Part shown: positions 49,222-57,895 of the stretch, in pieces
How positions within the stretch are numbered: the first letter of the stretch is position 1
How the letters are laid out: the number at the start of each line of letters is the position of its first letter
Assembly (NCBI GenBank): GCA_964428015.1
Contig: CAYRWR010000005.1
Coordinates: 66,572-130,571 of the forward strand
Length of the DNA: 64,000 bases
Direction of reading: 5' to 3'
DNA from: CAYRWR01 sp964428015
Lineage (GTDB): Bacteria > Spirochaetota > Brevinematia > Brevinematales > CAYRWR01
Made by a program: the position numbers and the translations under genes
The notes under the pieces: model-generated
Told to the model about the DNA's origin: nothing
The model's database searches: none
Seen by the model: only the letters and a program-made list of their open reading frames with translations

Positions 49222-49503
49222 TTAATCCCTGATATCAAAAAAAGCATAATGTACATCTTCGGCGTCAATTATATTGTACACTACTTCGTCTACCCTGGAC
49301 AGGGCCGGCCCCCGCCTTAGAAGAAGCACTAATTCTTCCAGTGTCTTCTCTGCTGCCGCGGCATCTACTTCTACATGGCCCTGGTCGGTGTTACGTACCC
49401 AGCCGCGAATACCCAATCGCCGGGCATGGTGCTGGACAAAATAGCGGAATCCCACTCCCTGGACACGGCCTTTGACTGTAGCCATCAGACGTTTATCGGA
49501 CAT
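49222..49503 (-). CDS. acyP: Acylphosphatase
   Basis: A 93-residue alpha/beta acylphosphatase, which hydrolyses acyl phosphates such as acetyl phosphate. GRVQGVGFRYF provides the phosphate-binding loop with catalytic R20, and GWVRNTDQGHVEV the catalytic N38; both essential residues are present. Length is normal. Its start overlaps the previous gene by 11 bases, and it is the last gene of an operon that opens with an OppF-type ATPase. A functional link with that ATPase is not known from the family. Confidence 0.95.
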   Translation of the reverse strand: MSDKRLMATVKGRVQGVGFRYFVQHHARRLGIRGWVRNTDQGHVEVDAAAAEKTLEELVLLLRRGPALSRVDEVVYNIIDAEDVHYAFFDIRD

Positions 49504-50023
49504 TGGTATCCCCTTTCAGCTGTGCTTTCATCTGAGAGATATTAGTGACATTATTGGAGAGAGGCAGAAAAAGCGCGTCAAATTCTCCCGGAGCCAGATG
49601 AAACAACCGGCGTGATTCATTGGTCAAACCCGGTAAAATGAGACTGAACCCTTCTATATCCCAATTATCCTTGCCTTTGTTTTCCAGGCTGATATTGAGA
49701 CCGTATTTATCTGAATTGGTAAGAAGCCTGACCTGTAAAATTCTTCCCTCACTGAAGTGATAGACCTGTTTGTATTCCGCACTTTCCGCATTTTCAAACA
49801 GGGTAAAGTAGGCAAAAATAAAGACTCCCAGCAGGATGTAAAAAACTACCATTGTAGATACCATTTTATTGCCTCCAAAGAAGCGGGCTAATCCCTTGGC
49901 TACAGGTTTTTCATACAAGGGGCGTCCATGCATCTTAAGACGGTCTTCACGGGAATATCTGTATTCCAGATCGGGATTTTTCAGTTCGTCAAAGCTTTTA
50001 AAGGTCTTTTTATCCGCTTTCAT
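49493..50023 (-). CDS. Membrane-anchored hypothetical protein, 176 residues
   Basis: A charged cytoplasmic N-terminus (residues 1-52), one membrane helix (about 55-77), and a ~100-residue outer domain with strands (YKQVYHFSEGRILQVRLLTN, YGLNISLENKGKDNWDIEGFSLIL) that looks like a small beta-sandwich, perhaps of the kind that folds on the periplasmic side. No family recognised. Its ATG overlaps the stop of the upstream gene (ATGA), and its 3' end overlaps acyP, so it is expressed with both. Same topology as its upstream partner suggests the two form a complex; inference. Confidence 0.78.
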   Translation of the reverse strand: MKADKKTFKSFDELKNPDLEYRYSREDRLKMHGRPLYEKPVAKGLARFFGGNKMVSTMVVFYILLGVFIFAYFTLFENAESAEYKQVYHFSEGRILQVRLLTNSDKYGLNISLENKGKDNWDIEGFSLILPGLTNESRRLFHLAPGEFDALFLPLSNNVTNISQMKAQLKGDTNVR

Positions 50024-50832
50024 GGTTTATCCTGAGCCCTGATAGCCGGAGGAACAAAATTGATGGCGGTGACCACACCTTTTAATGGATGAGTAAAATT
50101 ATAGCTGAAGCTGCCGGCCCGGGTGTTTTTCCAGCGGTAGATGTTTTTCTCCCCGGGAATCCACTGGTCATAAAATATAGCATAAGCTTTAACTTCTTTG
50201 TCCAGCCAGACACCGCTGATTTCCTGCAATAGAGACAGTGAGTGCCCGGTTTTTTTCACCCCGTTGAGTAGTTCGATTTCGATTAATCCCGGTTCAAAGA
50301 CATAAGAAGCTGCCGTCAGCTGACGGGGGCGCCATTCCTGGATTCTGATCTGGGATATTTTATCCAGTTCTACTGTCTCAATACGGACTTCTTTATTGAT
50401 GGTATTGGTGATGGTCAGTACCGGGAGAGGCGCTGTCCATTTCAGAGTCACATTAGTTCCGCCCTGTAGGGTCAAAGTCAGGAGATACTGGTTGGACAAA
50501 AGGGTGGGGCTGGGATTTGTAGCTGCTGACTCCACTACCGGACTGTCTACTTTAGGCTCCGATATTGTGGGTTCTTTGACCTGGGGATCCTGGGGTGTAT
50601 CTACTTTGGGGCCGGTTTCCTTTTTTTGTTTCTGGGGGTTAGTTTGTTTTGCTTTCTGAGCAGACTTTTTCTGCGGTTTGGTCTCCTTTGGGGTAGAGGG
50701 AGGAGGGGTTTGCGGTCCGGGGTCTGAGATATCCGGTTCGGTGGGTACCAGAGGTTCGGTGAGAGCATACCCGCCCATACCCCCAGTGACTAACAGGACC
50801 ATGAGAAATAATTTATTGAAAGTAGACCACAT
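50020..50832 (-). CDS. Exported protein with long Pro/Lys-rich linker, 270 residues
   Basis: A signal peptide or membrane anchor (residues 4-24) is followed by an ~85-residue Pro/Lys/Thr-rich linker (TPPPSTPKETKPQKKSAQKA and similar), like the periplasm-spanning segment of TonB, and a C-terminal beta domain from ~112 (LTLTLQGGTNVTLKWTAPLPVLTIT ... KAYAIFYDQWIPGEKNIYRW). The C-terminus does not carry the TonB motif. It overlaps the ATPase gene by 20 bases and the next gene by four, in a tight operon. The layout suggests a spacer that reaches toward the cell wall or outer membrane. Family unknown. Confidence 0.75.
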   Translation of the reverse strand: MWSTFNKLFLMVLLVTGGMGGYALTEPLVPTEPDISDPGPQTPPPSTPKETKPQKKSAQKAKQTNPQKQKKETGPKVDTPQDPQVKEPTISEPKVDSPVVESAATNPSPTLLSNQYLLTLTLQGGTNVTLKWTAPLPVLTITNTINKEVRIETVELDKISQIRIQEWRPRQLTAASYVFEPGLIEIELLNGVKKTGHSLSLLQEISGVWLDKEVKAYAIFYDQWIPGEKNIYRWKNTRAGSFSYNFTHPLKGVVTAINFVPPAIRAQDKP

Positions 50833-51685
50833 GGCCTTCCTCCACTATGCGAGGCTGGGGATAATCCCGGTTGCAGTCCAGAGACTGTTCTACCTGCTGC
50901 GGATCCTGATCGATTATGATATCCCGGGCGCTGTCCAGGAGGAGACGGGTATAGGGATTGACAGGATTCTGGTATATGGCACGGGTCAGGCCGGCTTCCA
51001 TCATACGGCCCTGGCGGATAATGAGCAGCTTCTGGGATAAAAAGCGTACTGTGGCCAGGTCATGAGAAATATATATATAGGAAAGACCCAGTTCATCCCG
51101 AAGTCGGGCCAGCAGATTGAGTATCTGGGCGCGGATACTCACATCCAGTGAAGATACCGGCTCATCCAGCAGTATGATCTCAGGATCTGAGATGAGCGCC
51201 CGGGCCAGACTGATACGCTGACGTTGTCCCCCGCTGAATTCATGGGGAAATCGGTTGGCGGCATCAGGTTCGTTTATCCCCACTTTTTCCAGTGTGGCCA
51301 GGGTCTTTTCTTCCACCTCTTCCCGGCTGGCCTTAGGGTAAATATGACGATAGGGTTCACTGACGATATTGCGCACACTCATACGGGGATTGAGGGACGA
51401 ATAAGGATTCTGGAATACAGCCTGTACTTTTCCCTGGAAACGATAGTCTTTCACGTCTTTGCCGTTGAGACGGATACTGCCCTCACTGATATCCAGCAGT
51501 CCCAAAATAGCATTGGCCAAAGTGGTCTTGCCGGAGCCGGACTGGCCGATCAGGGCCATGATCTCCCCTTTTTCCAGGTCAAAGCTCACCTTGTCCACAG
51601 CGCGGAACAGGCCCTTTTTGCGGGAAAACAGTCCCTGTACTATGGGAAAGTCTACACTTACGTCCCTCACTTCCAGCCAAGCCAT
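50813..51685 (-). CDS. ABC transporter ATPase, OppF/DppF type
   Basis: A 290-residue ATP-binding subunit of the oligopeptide/dipeptide class. Walker A is GQSGSGKT (residues 47-54), the signature is SGGQRQRISLARAL, Walker B is IILLDEPVSSLD, the H-loop ISHD. The C-terminal NPxxPYTRLLL-type tail (QNPVNPYTRLLLDSA), which marks OppD/OppF proteins, is present; the usual iron-sulfur Cys motif at the end is not. No permease, substrate-binding protein or second ATPase is nearby, so it may serve a transporter coded elsewhere. First gene of the operon; ATG follows AAGGGG. Confidence 0.92.
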   Translation of the reverse strand: MAWLEVRDVSVDFPIVQGLFSRKKGLFRAVDKVSFDLEKGEIMALIGQSGSGKTTLANAILGLLDISEGSIRLNGKDVKDYRFQGKVQAVFQNPYSSLNPRMSVRNIVSEPYRHIYPKASREEVEEKTLATLEKVGINEPDAANRFPHEFSGGQRQRISLARALISDPEIILLDEPVSSLDVSIRAQILNLLARLRDELGLSYIYISHDLATVRFLSQKLLIIRQGRMMEAGLTRAIYQNPVNPYTRLLLDSARDIIIDQDPQQVEQSLDCNRDYPQPRIVEEGHVVYFQ

Positions 51686-51871
51686 AATTAACCCCTTTTT
51701 ATATACGATTCAGTTTAATAAAAAAAAGGACAAGTTGCAAGTTGGAAGAGGGAGGAGCACAAAAGTGTGATTGTCTCCCAGTTATAGTGATTTAAATAGA
51801 TATTATTTTTCATTCAAATTAGAAAAGTGGACATCTTTTCAGACATCCCCCTTTTATATTTATAATCTCGA

Positions 51872-54013
51872 TTATGGTACTATGGAATTAACATCTCTGT
51901 CATAGGTGAAATTGGGGTTAATGGGGTCACTGAACCATTGGTCACCTGTGCCCTCATTGTAAAAGAATTTATACAAATCTCCTGAAGCTACCTGGGTTGT
52001 TTTAGCCCTCTCCAGGATCCACAAGCCTCCGCTCCCGTTAGTCATTGCATATCCGGGATTCCAGTTTACTCCATCCGCAAAATCTCCCCGCAAATATACA
52101 TTGGTAGTAGCTGTGGCAGGTCCGCTATAATAGTAGCGGAATATAATGGTAGACCCTGTGTCTTCCGGGCTGAGGTAGCCTCCCATGGCAGTCCTGACAT
52201 CCAGCTTAGTGACAGAAGTCTGAAGGTTCCCCAAACTATCTTCAGCAGCCAGATAAACATCATAATCCATATTCTGATTCAGTGAACTCAATGAAATTAA
52301 ATATCCGTAAGCTGGGTTAGGTGCATTCTGACTGCCGTTTGCGATCACAGCAGAACCACTCCAACCCGTCCCTGCCTTGACTTCTGAAGGAGTAGGTGCC
52401 GTACTTCCGTTACTAACGCAGACATAATAAACGATACCGGGTTCGTCCAGATTAAAAACAGAATCGATCCGGTTAAAACCCGTGTAGTAATTATCCGGTC
52501 CTCCCGCAAAAACCGGGGGAGTAGTGTCACCCCCGCCTCCGCTGCTGTCATTCCAGGAGTTGGCATTGGTAGGCATTCCCAGCTGAATCTGGGCATAGAC
52601 AATGCGTGTTTTGAAATAGTTGATATTTACATTACCGGAAAGCAATTTATAATAATTGAAATCCGTCCAGCCCGCGGTCAGGGTATCGGAAACGGCCATA
52701 TCTTCACCGGTATCATTGGCTACATCAGCCGAGATGAGATTCTGCCATTGTTTAATTCGGTTGGTACTTTTCACAAAATCGAACAGGTCATTGTTTTTAT
52801 TGATAAACTGTTTAATATAGGTTACATAGGTGTTGGAGAATTCTGTAACAGCCAGAATCTTGTTGAACAATACCGGACCGGGATCGGGGCCCCAATGGAC
52901 TATATTTTCAGTACCCGTATTCCCATAATAAGTTGTTCCATTTCCCAGGGTGTTATCATAGTCATAGGGAATAAAATAACATTTTCCCGCGGTATCAAAA
53001 TAGAGATAATAATTATTCCCGTTATTTTTCCAGTAATCATCCCACATACCCACCAGATTGTTGACTGCCAGGTAGCGCAACAACAGGTCGACATCCATAG
53101 CTGATTTAATCCAGGTTACAAAATCAGCCCCGGTTTTGGTATTTAGATTATTGATAAATGCCTCAAATTGGGTTTTGGCAGCGTTAAAATTGGTCTTTTG
53201 AGTCTTAAGATCATAACAGGGGCGATAACTGAGACTATTATTATCCGGATCGATAACTTCCATGCCCATACCGGAAATACTGGATACACTTAAGTTGGCT
53301 CCCCACAGACATTTCCATAGATAGCCGTTTTCCAGTTCATTGGGAAAACGGGCGTTAATGAATTTTTGATCTATAGGCTCGATCATCTCATAGATTCCGA
53401 AATAGGCGGCACTGGGGTCTTCTTTAATTTTCACATACACCTTGGTATAACTGACCAGGGGAGCTGTCCAGACCCCGGCTTTCTGAAAGAGGTTATAACA
53501 GTATACTTCGCGAACGTAGGAGGGGTCGTCTTTGCACCACTTCAGGTTGAATCCATCCAGTTTATAGAAATTGGTGCCAGTCACATTAAACTGGTCTAGA
53601 TCAATTTTAAAATGAGCATGGTGCCAGTTGGGTGCAGCAGGATCATGCAGCTCTCCCAAAGTCCCCTCTGGACGTTCCCGACTGGAATTACCGCGCAGGC
53701 GGAAACCAATATTCAGATAATTATATGTAACACCGCCTTTCTCAAATTTAAAATCAGCCTGAACCATAGTCTCATTATAATTATTTTTATCATAATTAGT
53801 AAGCAGGGTATTCCAGTCATTGGAACTGATCAGGATAGTAATAGACGGGACGACATTGAGGTCAAACACATAGGTAGATGTTTTTACCCTTTCATTCCCG
53901 CTATTGGGTATTTCACTATACTTTCCACCTGTAGCAAGCTGGCAACAGGATAGAGATATAAATATAAGAATTGCAGCTGTCAATGACAGCGGACGAATAC
54001 AGTTTGTTTTCAT
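51872..54013 (-). CDS. CotH kinase-family lipoprotein with C-terminal beta domains
   Basis: A 713-residue lipoprotein with tandem Cys at the lipobox (LSCC, C23/C24). Residues ~35-480 form a CotH-type kinase fold: GFRLRGNSSRERP, HFKIDLDQFNV, KWCKDDPSYVREVYCYNLFQKAG, FGIYEMIEPIDQKF, and FIPYDYDNTLGNG carrying the metal-binding Asp pair. Such enzymes phosphorylate proteins (CotB/CotG in Bacillus) or are surface proteins in other phyla. After a Gly-rich linker and two fibronectin-like domains, the C-terminal ~80 residues resemble the E-set/CBM48-type glycan-binding domain (TNVYLRGDFADGVNW ... YKFFYNEGTGDQWFSDP). Start 54013 chosen with AAGGAG; the frame is open 11 codons further up. A kinase role is known only for relatives. 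Confidence 0.85.
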   Translation of the reverse strand: MKTNCIRPLSLTAAILIFISLSCCQLATGGKYSEIPNSGNERVKTSTYVFDLNVVPSITILISSNDWNTLLTNYDKNNYNETMVQADFKFEKGGVTYNYLNIGFRLRGNSSRERPEGTLGELHDPAAPNWHHAHFKIDLDQFNVTGTNFYKLDGFNLKWCKDDPSYVREVYCYNLFQKAGVWTAPLVSYTKVYVKIKEDPSAAYFGIYEMIEPIDQKFINARFPNELENGYLWKCLWGANLSVSSISGMGMEVIDPDNNSLSYRPCYDLKTQKTNFNAAKTQFEAFINNLNTKTGADFVTWIKSAMDVDLLLRYLAVNNLVGMWDDYWKNNGNNYYLYFDTAGKCYFIPYDYDNTLGNGTTYYGNTGTENIVHWGPDPGPVLFNKILAVTEFSNTYVTYIKQFINKNNDLFDFVKSTNRIKQWQNLISADVANDTGEDMAVSDTLTAGWTDFNYYKLLSGNVNINYFKTRIVYAQIQLGMPTNANSWNDSSGGGGDTTPPVFAGGPDNYYTGFNRIDSVFNLDEPGIVYYVCVSNGSTAPTPSEVKAGTGWSGSAVIANGSQNAPNPAYGYLISLSSLNQNMDYDVYLAAEDSLGNLQTSVTKLDVRTAMGGYLSPEDTGSTIIFRYYYSGPATATTNVYLRGDFADGVNWNPGYAMTNGSGGLWILERAKTTQVASGDLYKFFYNEGTGDQWFSDPINPNFTYDRDVNSIVP

Positions 54014-54300
54014 AAGACACTCCTTGTCCCGTAAATGTAACATCAAAATCCCAGGTATCCAACTTTTGTCTCAAAACAAATGATCTTGGTTTTTCTTTAT
54101 CAAGTGTAACAGACTTTGATAATAGTCCTTATCTCTTTTTCTGTCAATAGCTTATATCTTCAAGTATAATTGTGCTGCTGAAAAGAAGTACAAAATCTTA
54201 AAAACTTTGCCAAATCGAAAAGCGGAGCTGTATTTTAAGCTACACTTTAACCATATCTTTTGCCGATTTGTAATACAGTACATCTACAATGAGGCAGTCC

Positions 54301-55035
54301 ATGACAGTATTGCTGTATACGGAGACCAATCACCTGATAGAACACATGGCGGATGTCTTTATTCCACGGGGCATCAGCCTCTATCATCTGGACAGTCTGG
54401 AGCAGCTCCCCTTTCAGCTCCGGGAGTGTAGTCCCGATATCGTACTGGTAGATGTCAATAAAGAAAATCACGAAGCGGCATATAAAGTCCTGCGGGCACT
54501 ATCTCTACCCCTGGAATCCTCAACTCTGCCGGCTGTCCCGGTCATCTATGCCCGGGGAGTGAGTGAAGAGACTATAGCCCTGGGAATCAAAGCCGGAGGC
54601 CGGTCTTTTATACGGGGAGATGCCACAGATAATGACCTGGTGCAGGGATTGAAGCGTATCTGTGAAAAAGCCCAGGGGAGGCCTCCTCTGCTGCAGTTTA
54701 CCCGTATTATCCTGGATCCCACCAATCCCAATGAAAACGTGGTGGTCCGGTTCATTTCTCCCCGCAGCGAACACAGCGTGATGGGTATAGTTCATGATAT
54801 GTCGGCCGGGGGCCTGGTGATGCGTCTGACTGGAAATTTCGCGTCGTCAGATATTGAGCTGGGGCTTCACATACCGAATACTCATTTTATTTTACTCAGT
54901 CATGAGATCGTACTGACTGCTGTAGTCAGAGCTTTCAAAGAAGATCTTTGTGCTTTAAGATTCGTGGATGTCTCATCCCAGGATATGCATGAGATCGCCC
55001 AGTACATCTACATGAAGCTGGCCAAACTGATCTGA
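54301..55035 (+). CDS. REC-PilZ protein
   Basis: A 244-residue protein. The N-terminal ~120 residues fit a receiver-like fold (SPDIVLVDVNKEN with the Asp strand, VPVIYARGVSEETIALGIKAGGRSFIRGD), though the phospho-acceptor context is altered (VDVNK) and the final Lys is an Arg, so phosphorylation is doubtful. The C-terminal ~100 residues are a PilZ domain with VHDMSAGGLVM matching D/NxSxxG; the RxxxR motif is loose (RFISPR). Start 54301 chosen since GAGG lies upstream; an ATG four codons earlier is possible. It would bind c-di-GMP and act as an adaptor. Third PilZ protein in the window. Confidence 0.78.
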   Translation: MTVLLYTETNHLIEHMADVFIPRGISLYHLDSLEQLPFQLRECSPDIVLVDVNKENHEAAYKVLRALSLPLESSTLPAVPVIYARGVSEETIALGIKAGGRSFIRGDATDNDLVQGLKRICEKAQGRPPLLQFTRIILDPTNPNENVVVRFISPRSEHSVMGIVHDMSAGGLVMRLTGNFASSDIELGLHIPNTHFILLSHEIVLTAVVRAFKEDLCALRFVDVSSQDMHEIAQYIYMKLAKLI

Positions 55036-55053
55036 ATACCTATATCCCGGCCT

Positions 55054-55608
55054 TCAGCGGTGACTTACCCTGCCCATCAGTTCCGCCTGTCCTAAAATAT
55101 GCCCGGCCATGGCTCCCAACACCTCTGATTCCGAGGCCCCCGGTTCCAGTGCCAGACTTTTATCCAACACATAAAAGCGGAAAAAATACCGGTGCGTCCC
55201 GGAAGGGGGACAAGGTCCGCCGTAGGAGTTTTTCCCCCAGCTGTTGCGTCCGGTGTTGGTACCAGCGCTTTGCATATTATTGGTAGAGTAGCCTTCCGGC
55301 AATCCTTCCAGACCGGCCGGGAGATTGTACAGTACCCAGTGTACCCAGGTACCACCTGGAGCATCAGGATCGTCAAACAGAAGAGCAAGGCTTTTGGCGG
55401 AGGGGGGCAGTTTACCCCAATTCAGAGGGGGAGAGATATTTTCACCGCGGCAGGTGTAGCGGTCGGGAATAGTTTCGCCCTGGTTAAAAGCTGAACTGGT
55501 CAATTGGATAGACATGGTATTCCCCTTTTTTGTGGAAAAACCCGATACCGTCCATAGAACCAACAGGAGAATGGCCGGTAGGGCTATTCCTGCTGTGTTT
55601 TTTTTCAT
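55054..55608 (-). CDS. YbhB/YbcL-family (PEBP, Raf kinase inhibitor-like) exported protein
   Basis: A 184-residue protein with an N-terminal signal peptide (residues 1-25). The mature part is a PEBP fold: RYTCRGENISPPLNWG, LALLFDDPDAPGGTWVHWVLYNLP, the conserved GKNSYGGPCPPSGTHRYFFRFYVLD, and a C-terminal helix. The DPDAP and GxxxYGGPCPP-GTHRY motifs that form the anion-binding pocket are intact. The family binds phosphorylated ligands, but the bacterial role is unclear. Start 55608 chosen with AGGAG upstream. It converges with the REC-PilZ gene. Confidence 0.9.
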   Translation of the reverse strand: MKKNTAGIALPAILLLVLWTVSGFSTKKGNTMSIQLTSSAFNQGETIPDRYTCRGENISPPLNWGKLPPSAKSLALLFDDPDAPGGTWVHWVLYNLPAGLEGLPEGYSTNNMQSAGTNTGRNSWGKNSYGGPCPPSGTHRYFFRFYVLDKSLALEPGASESEVLGAMAGHILGQAELMGRVSHR

Positions 55609-55756
55609 GAATCTCCTTCCTCCTGATTCTATTTTCCTCCCCTGACATTGAAATGTCAAGCTAATAGATACTGGTTTTCCCGGTTTTTATCTTAATATTT
55701 CATTTTCAGGCCGTAAATTACGATAATCAATAAATATTTTGAGGAAAAATGGGAAA

Positions 55757-56611
55757 ATGATGAAGATCCGCCCTTTGAAAAACAAACAGGTCCAACTTGA
55801 GAATGACGGACAGCTTTCCATCTACTTTGTAGGGGTAGGGTCGGCTTTTGCCCAGAACCATACCCAGACTAATCTGCTGATCATCAAGGGCAAAGATCAT
55901 CTCCTGGTGGACTGCGGTACCAAATGCTTCCCATCCCTGTACGAGGTAGGCATTACTACCGCACATATTCAGAATATCTTCCTGACGCATAGCCATGCTG
56001 ACCATATCGGGGGGGTAGAGGAGCTGGCCCTGATGAGCCGGTATCTGCTTAAACGCAAACCTCACCTCTACATCACACCGGTGTATGAGAAGATATTATG
56101 GGAACACTCTCTCAAAGGAGGCTGTGCCTTTTCAGAGACTAATGGGGGGCGTTATCTGGGTATCAAAGATTATTTTGAAATCCACCATCCCCGTCAGCTC
56201 AGGGTTTTTACCCGGGATACCTTTGAGTTTGAAGTAGGCAGTATCAATATCAAAGCCATGCGCACTCTGCATATTCCCGAAGACGCCCCCACCTGGAAGC
56301 AGGCTATGTGGAGCACCGGGCTGGTCATCGATGACAAAGTGTTTTTCAGCGGTGACACCAAGTACGACGAAGACCTCATCCTGGACTATGAAGACCGTTT
56401 CCGCTTTGAGATTCTGTTCCAGGATGCCCAGTTTTTTACGGGAGGAGTGCATGCCTCCATCAATGAACTGGACCAGCTGCCCCCCGAGATAAAAATGAAG
56501 ATGGTCCTGGTCCACCTTTCGGACAACTGGACCAAGTTTGAAGACAGGGTCAAAGAGCTGGGTTTTCACGGTTTCGCCCGTTCCGGCCTGTATTATGATT
56601 TTTTTGATTAA
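55757..56611 (+). CDS. Metallo-beta-lactamase-fold hydrolase, tandem paralog 1
   Basis: A 284-residue cytoplasmic MBL-fold hydrolase. The metal-binding motif THSHADHIGG has H78, H80, D82 and H83; a further conserved HIPEDAP, the FSGDTKYDED strand with the bridging Asp, and a C-terminal FTGGVHASINEL and LVHLSDNW complete the site. It begins with the same opening as its paralog (LxNDGQLSIYFVGVGSAFAQ) and shares most of its length. Such enzymes hydrolyse phosphodiesters, lactones or similar. Start is ATG 55757 (GAGG 12 bases upstream); ATG 55760 is equally possible. Substrate unknown. Confidence 0.88.
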   Translation: MMKIRPLKNKQVQLENDGQLSIYFVGVGSAFAQNHTQTNLLIIKGKDHLLVDCGTKCFPSLYEVGITTAHIQNIFLTHSHADHIGGVEELALMSRYLLKRKPHLYITPVYEKILWEHSLKGGCAFSETNGGRYLGIKDYFEIHHPRQLRVFTRDTFEFEVGSINIKAMRTLHIPEDAPTWKQAMWSTGLVIDDKVFFSGDTKYDEDLILDYEDRFRFEILFQDAQFFTGGVHASINELDQLPPEIKMKMVLVHLSDNWTKFEDRVKELGFHGFARSGLYYDFFD

Positions 56612-56648
56612 ATCCGGCATAGGATTTATGATGTAAACAGCTGTATTG

Positions 56649-56677
56649 TTGGCATATTCATTTAAATATGCTATGAT
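56649..56677 (+). promoter_or_regulatory. Sigma-70-type promoter of MBL paralog 2
   Basis: TTGGCA (56649-56654), 17-bp spacer, TATGAT (56672-56677). It gives the second paralog its own transcription start. Confidence 0.6.
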
Positions 56678-56709
56678 TTGTGAAGAAAAGAGGGCCTGTA
56701 GGAGGATAG

Positions 56710-57570
56710 ATGGATATCCGGAATCTCAAAAAAGACAAACTGGAACTGGCCAATGAGGGACAGCTCAGCCTGTTCTGGGTGGGAGTAGGTTCAGCCTTTG
56801 TAAAAAGAAACTATCAGAATAACCTCATGATCATAAAAGGTAATGACCACCTCCTGGTAGACTGCGGTACCAAATGCCCCCAGGCTCTGTATGACCTGGG
56901 TCATAATATCACCGACATCAAGAATTTTCTGATCACACATAGCCATGCCGACCATATCGGCGGACTGGAAGAAGTAGCCCTGATGGGCCGCTATTTTTCC
57001 AAACGCAAGCCCAATATGATCATCAATGAGACCTATCAGCATATTCTGTGGGATATGTCCCTGCGCGGGGGCTGTGCCTTTTCCGAAGAGGTGAGCGGTC
57101 AGGTACTGAGCTTTGGGGACTTTTTCAATATTACCCGTCCCCGCTGGCTGGAAAACTATCCCCGCGAGACCCTGGAAGCTGACTGCGGAGGCATCAATGT
57201 CAAGATGTTTCGTACCAAGCATGTCCCCGACAGCTCCGATTCCTGGGAAAACTCCTTCTGGAGCTGCGGCCTGGTCATCGACGACCGGGTCCTGTTCACC
57301 AGCGATACCCGTTATGATCCTGAGCTCATCCTGAGCTATGACCGTCTGTTCAATTTCGAGGCTATTTTCCATGACTGCCAGTTCTTCACCGGCGGTGTGC
57401 ATGCCGGACTGGAAGAAATCAAAGAACTGCCCGCCGACATCAAGGCCAAGACCTGGCTGATGCACTACGGCGACAACTGGGAAGACTACCAGGAAAAGGT
57501 AGCCAAATACGGTTTTGCCGATTTGGTCCAGCAGTGGAAATACTACGATTTTAAAGGTAAGAAAAAGTAA
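56710..57570 (+). CDS. Metallo-beta-lactamase-fold hydrolase, tandem paralog 2
   Basis: A 286-residue paralog of the preceding protein: HADHIGG with H77, H79, D81, H82, the matching LFTSDTRYDPELIL strand and the QFFTGGVHAGLEEIKELPADIKAK tail. The two are easily aligned along their whole length but differ at many positions, so duplication is old. The differing segment 95-150 probably changes substrate. Ribosome site AGGAGG and its own promoter. A hairpin with a T-rich tail follows (57593-57621). Confidence 0.88.
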   Translation: MDIRNLKKDKLELANEGQLSLFWVGVGSAFVKRNYQNNLMIIKGNDHLLVDCGTKCPQALYDLGHNITDIKNFLITHSHADHIGGLEEVALMGRYFSKRKPNMIINETYQHILWDMSLRGGCAFSEEVSGQVLSFGDFFNITRPRWLENYPRETLEADCGGINVKMFRTKHVPDSSDSWENSFWSCGLVIDDRVLFTSDTRYDPELILSYDRLFNFEAIFHDCQFFTGGVHAGLEEIKELPADIKAKTWLMHYGDNWEDYQEKVAKYGFADLVQQWKYYDFKGKKK

Positions 57571-57592
57571 ACTTTTCTCAATAACCAGCCGG

Positions 57593-57621
57593 GCCGGTGA
57601 TTTCACCGGCTCGTTTATTTT
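57593..57621 (+). terminator. Probable terminator after the MBL pair
   Basis: GCCGGT (57593-57598) pairs with ACCGGC (57605-57610); extended by GA/TC inside. Followed by TCGTTTATTTTT. Moderate T run. Confidence 0.55.
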
Positions 57622-57895
57622 TCAGCCTCCCTGCTGAAATTCCCCGCATTCACTCTCCTCACTCGCCTTCCGGCGCGTCATGTTTTCTCCGCTAAGCCTG
57701 GGGTGCGGTTCTCCCTGCACCGGAGAGATGTATCCAGCGAATTCCTGGGCACTTGTTTGGGTGCGATTTCCCAACCTGGTGGGCGGTGCCGTCCTTTGAA
57801 CAGCTGCGCTGGGCGTTGTAATTTCTATTGGAGTCTGAGTTTTGAATTCTACTTCTCTATAAGTCTGAATAATTTATATTTTTATGACTTAAAAA
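57622..57895. other. Intergenic region, no recognised gene
   Basis: GC-rich for ~180 bases, then AT-rich. A frame from 57703 to 57909 has no ribosome site and no domain, so it is not called. Small dyads of the GGTGCGG/CTGCACC type near 57701-57720 are visible, resembling the repeat island at 27.3-28.3 kb in texture. Confidence 0.35.
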
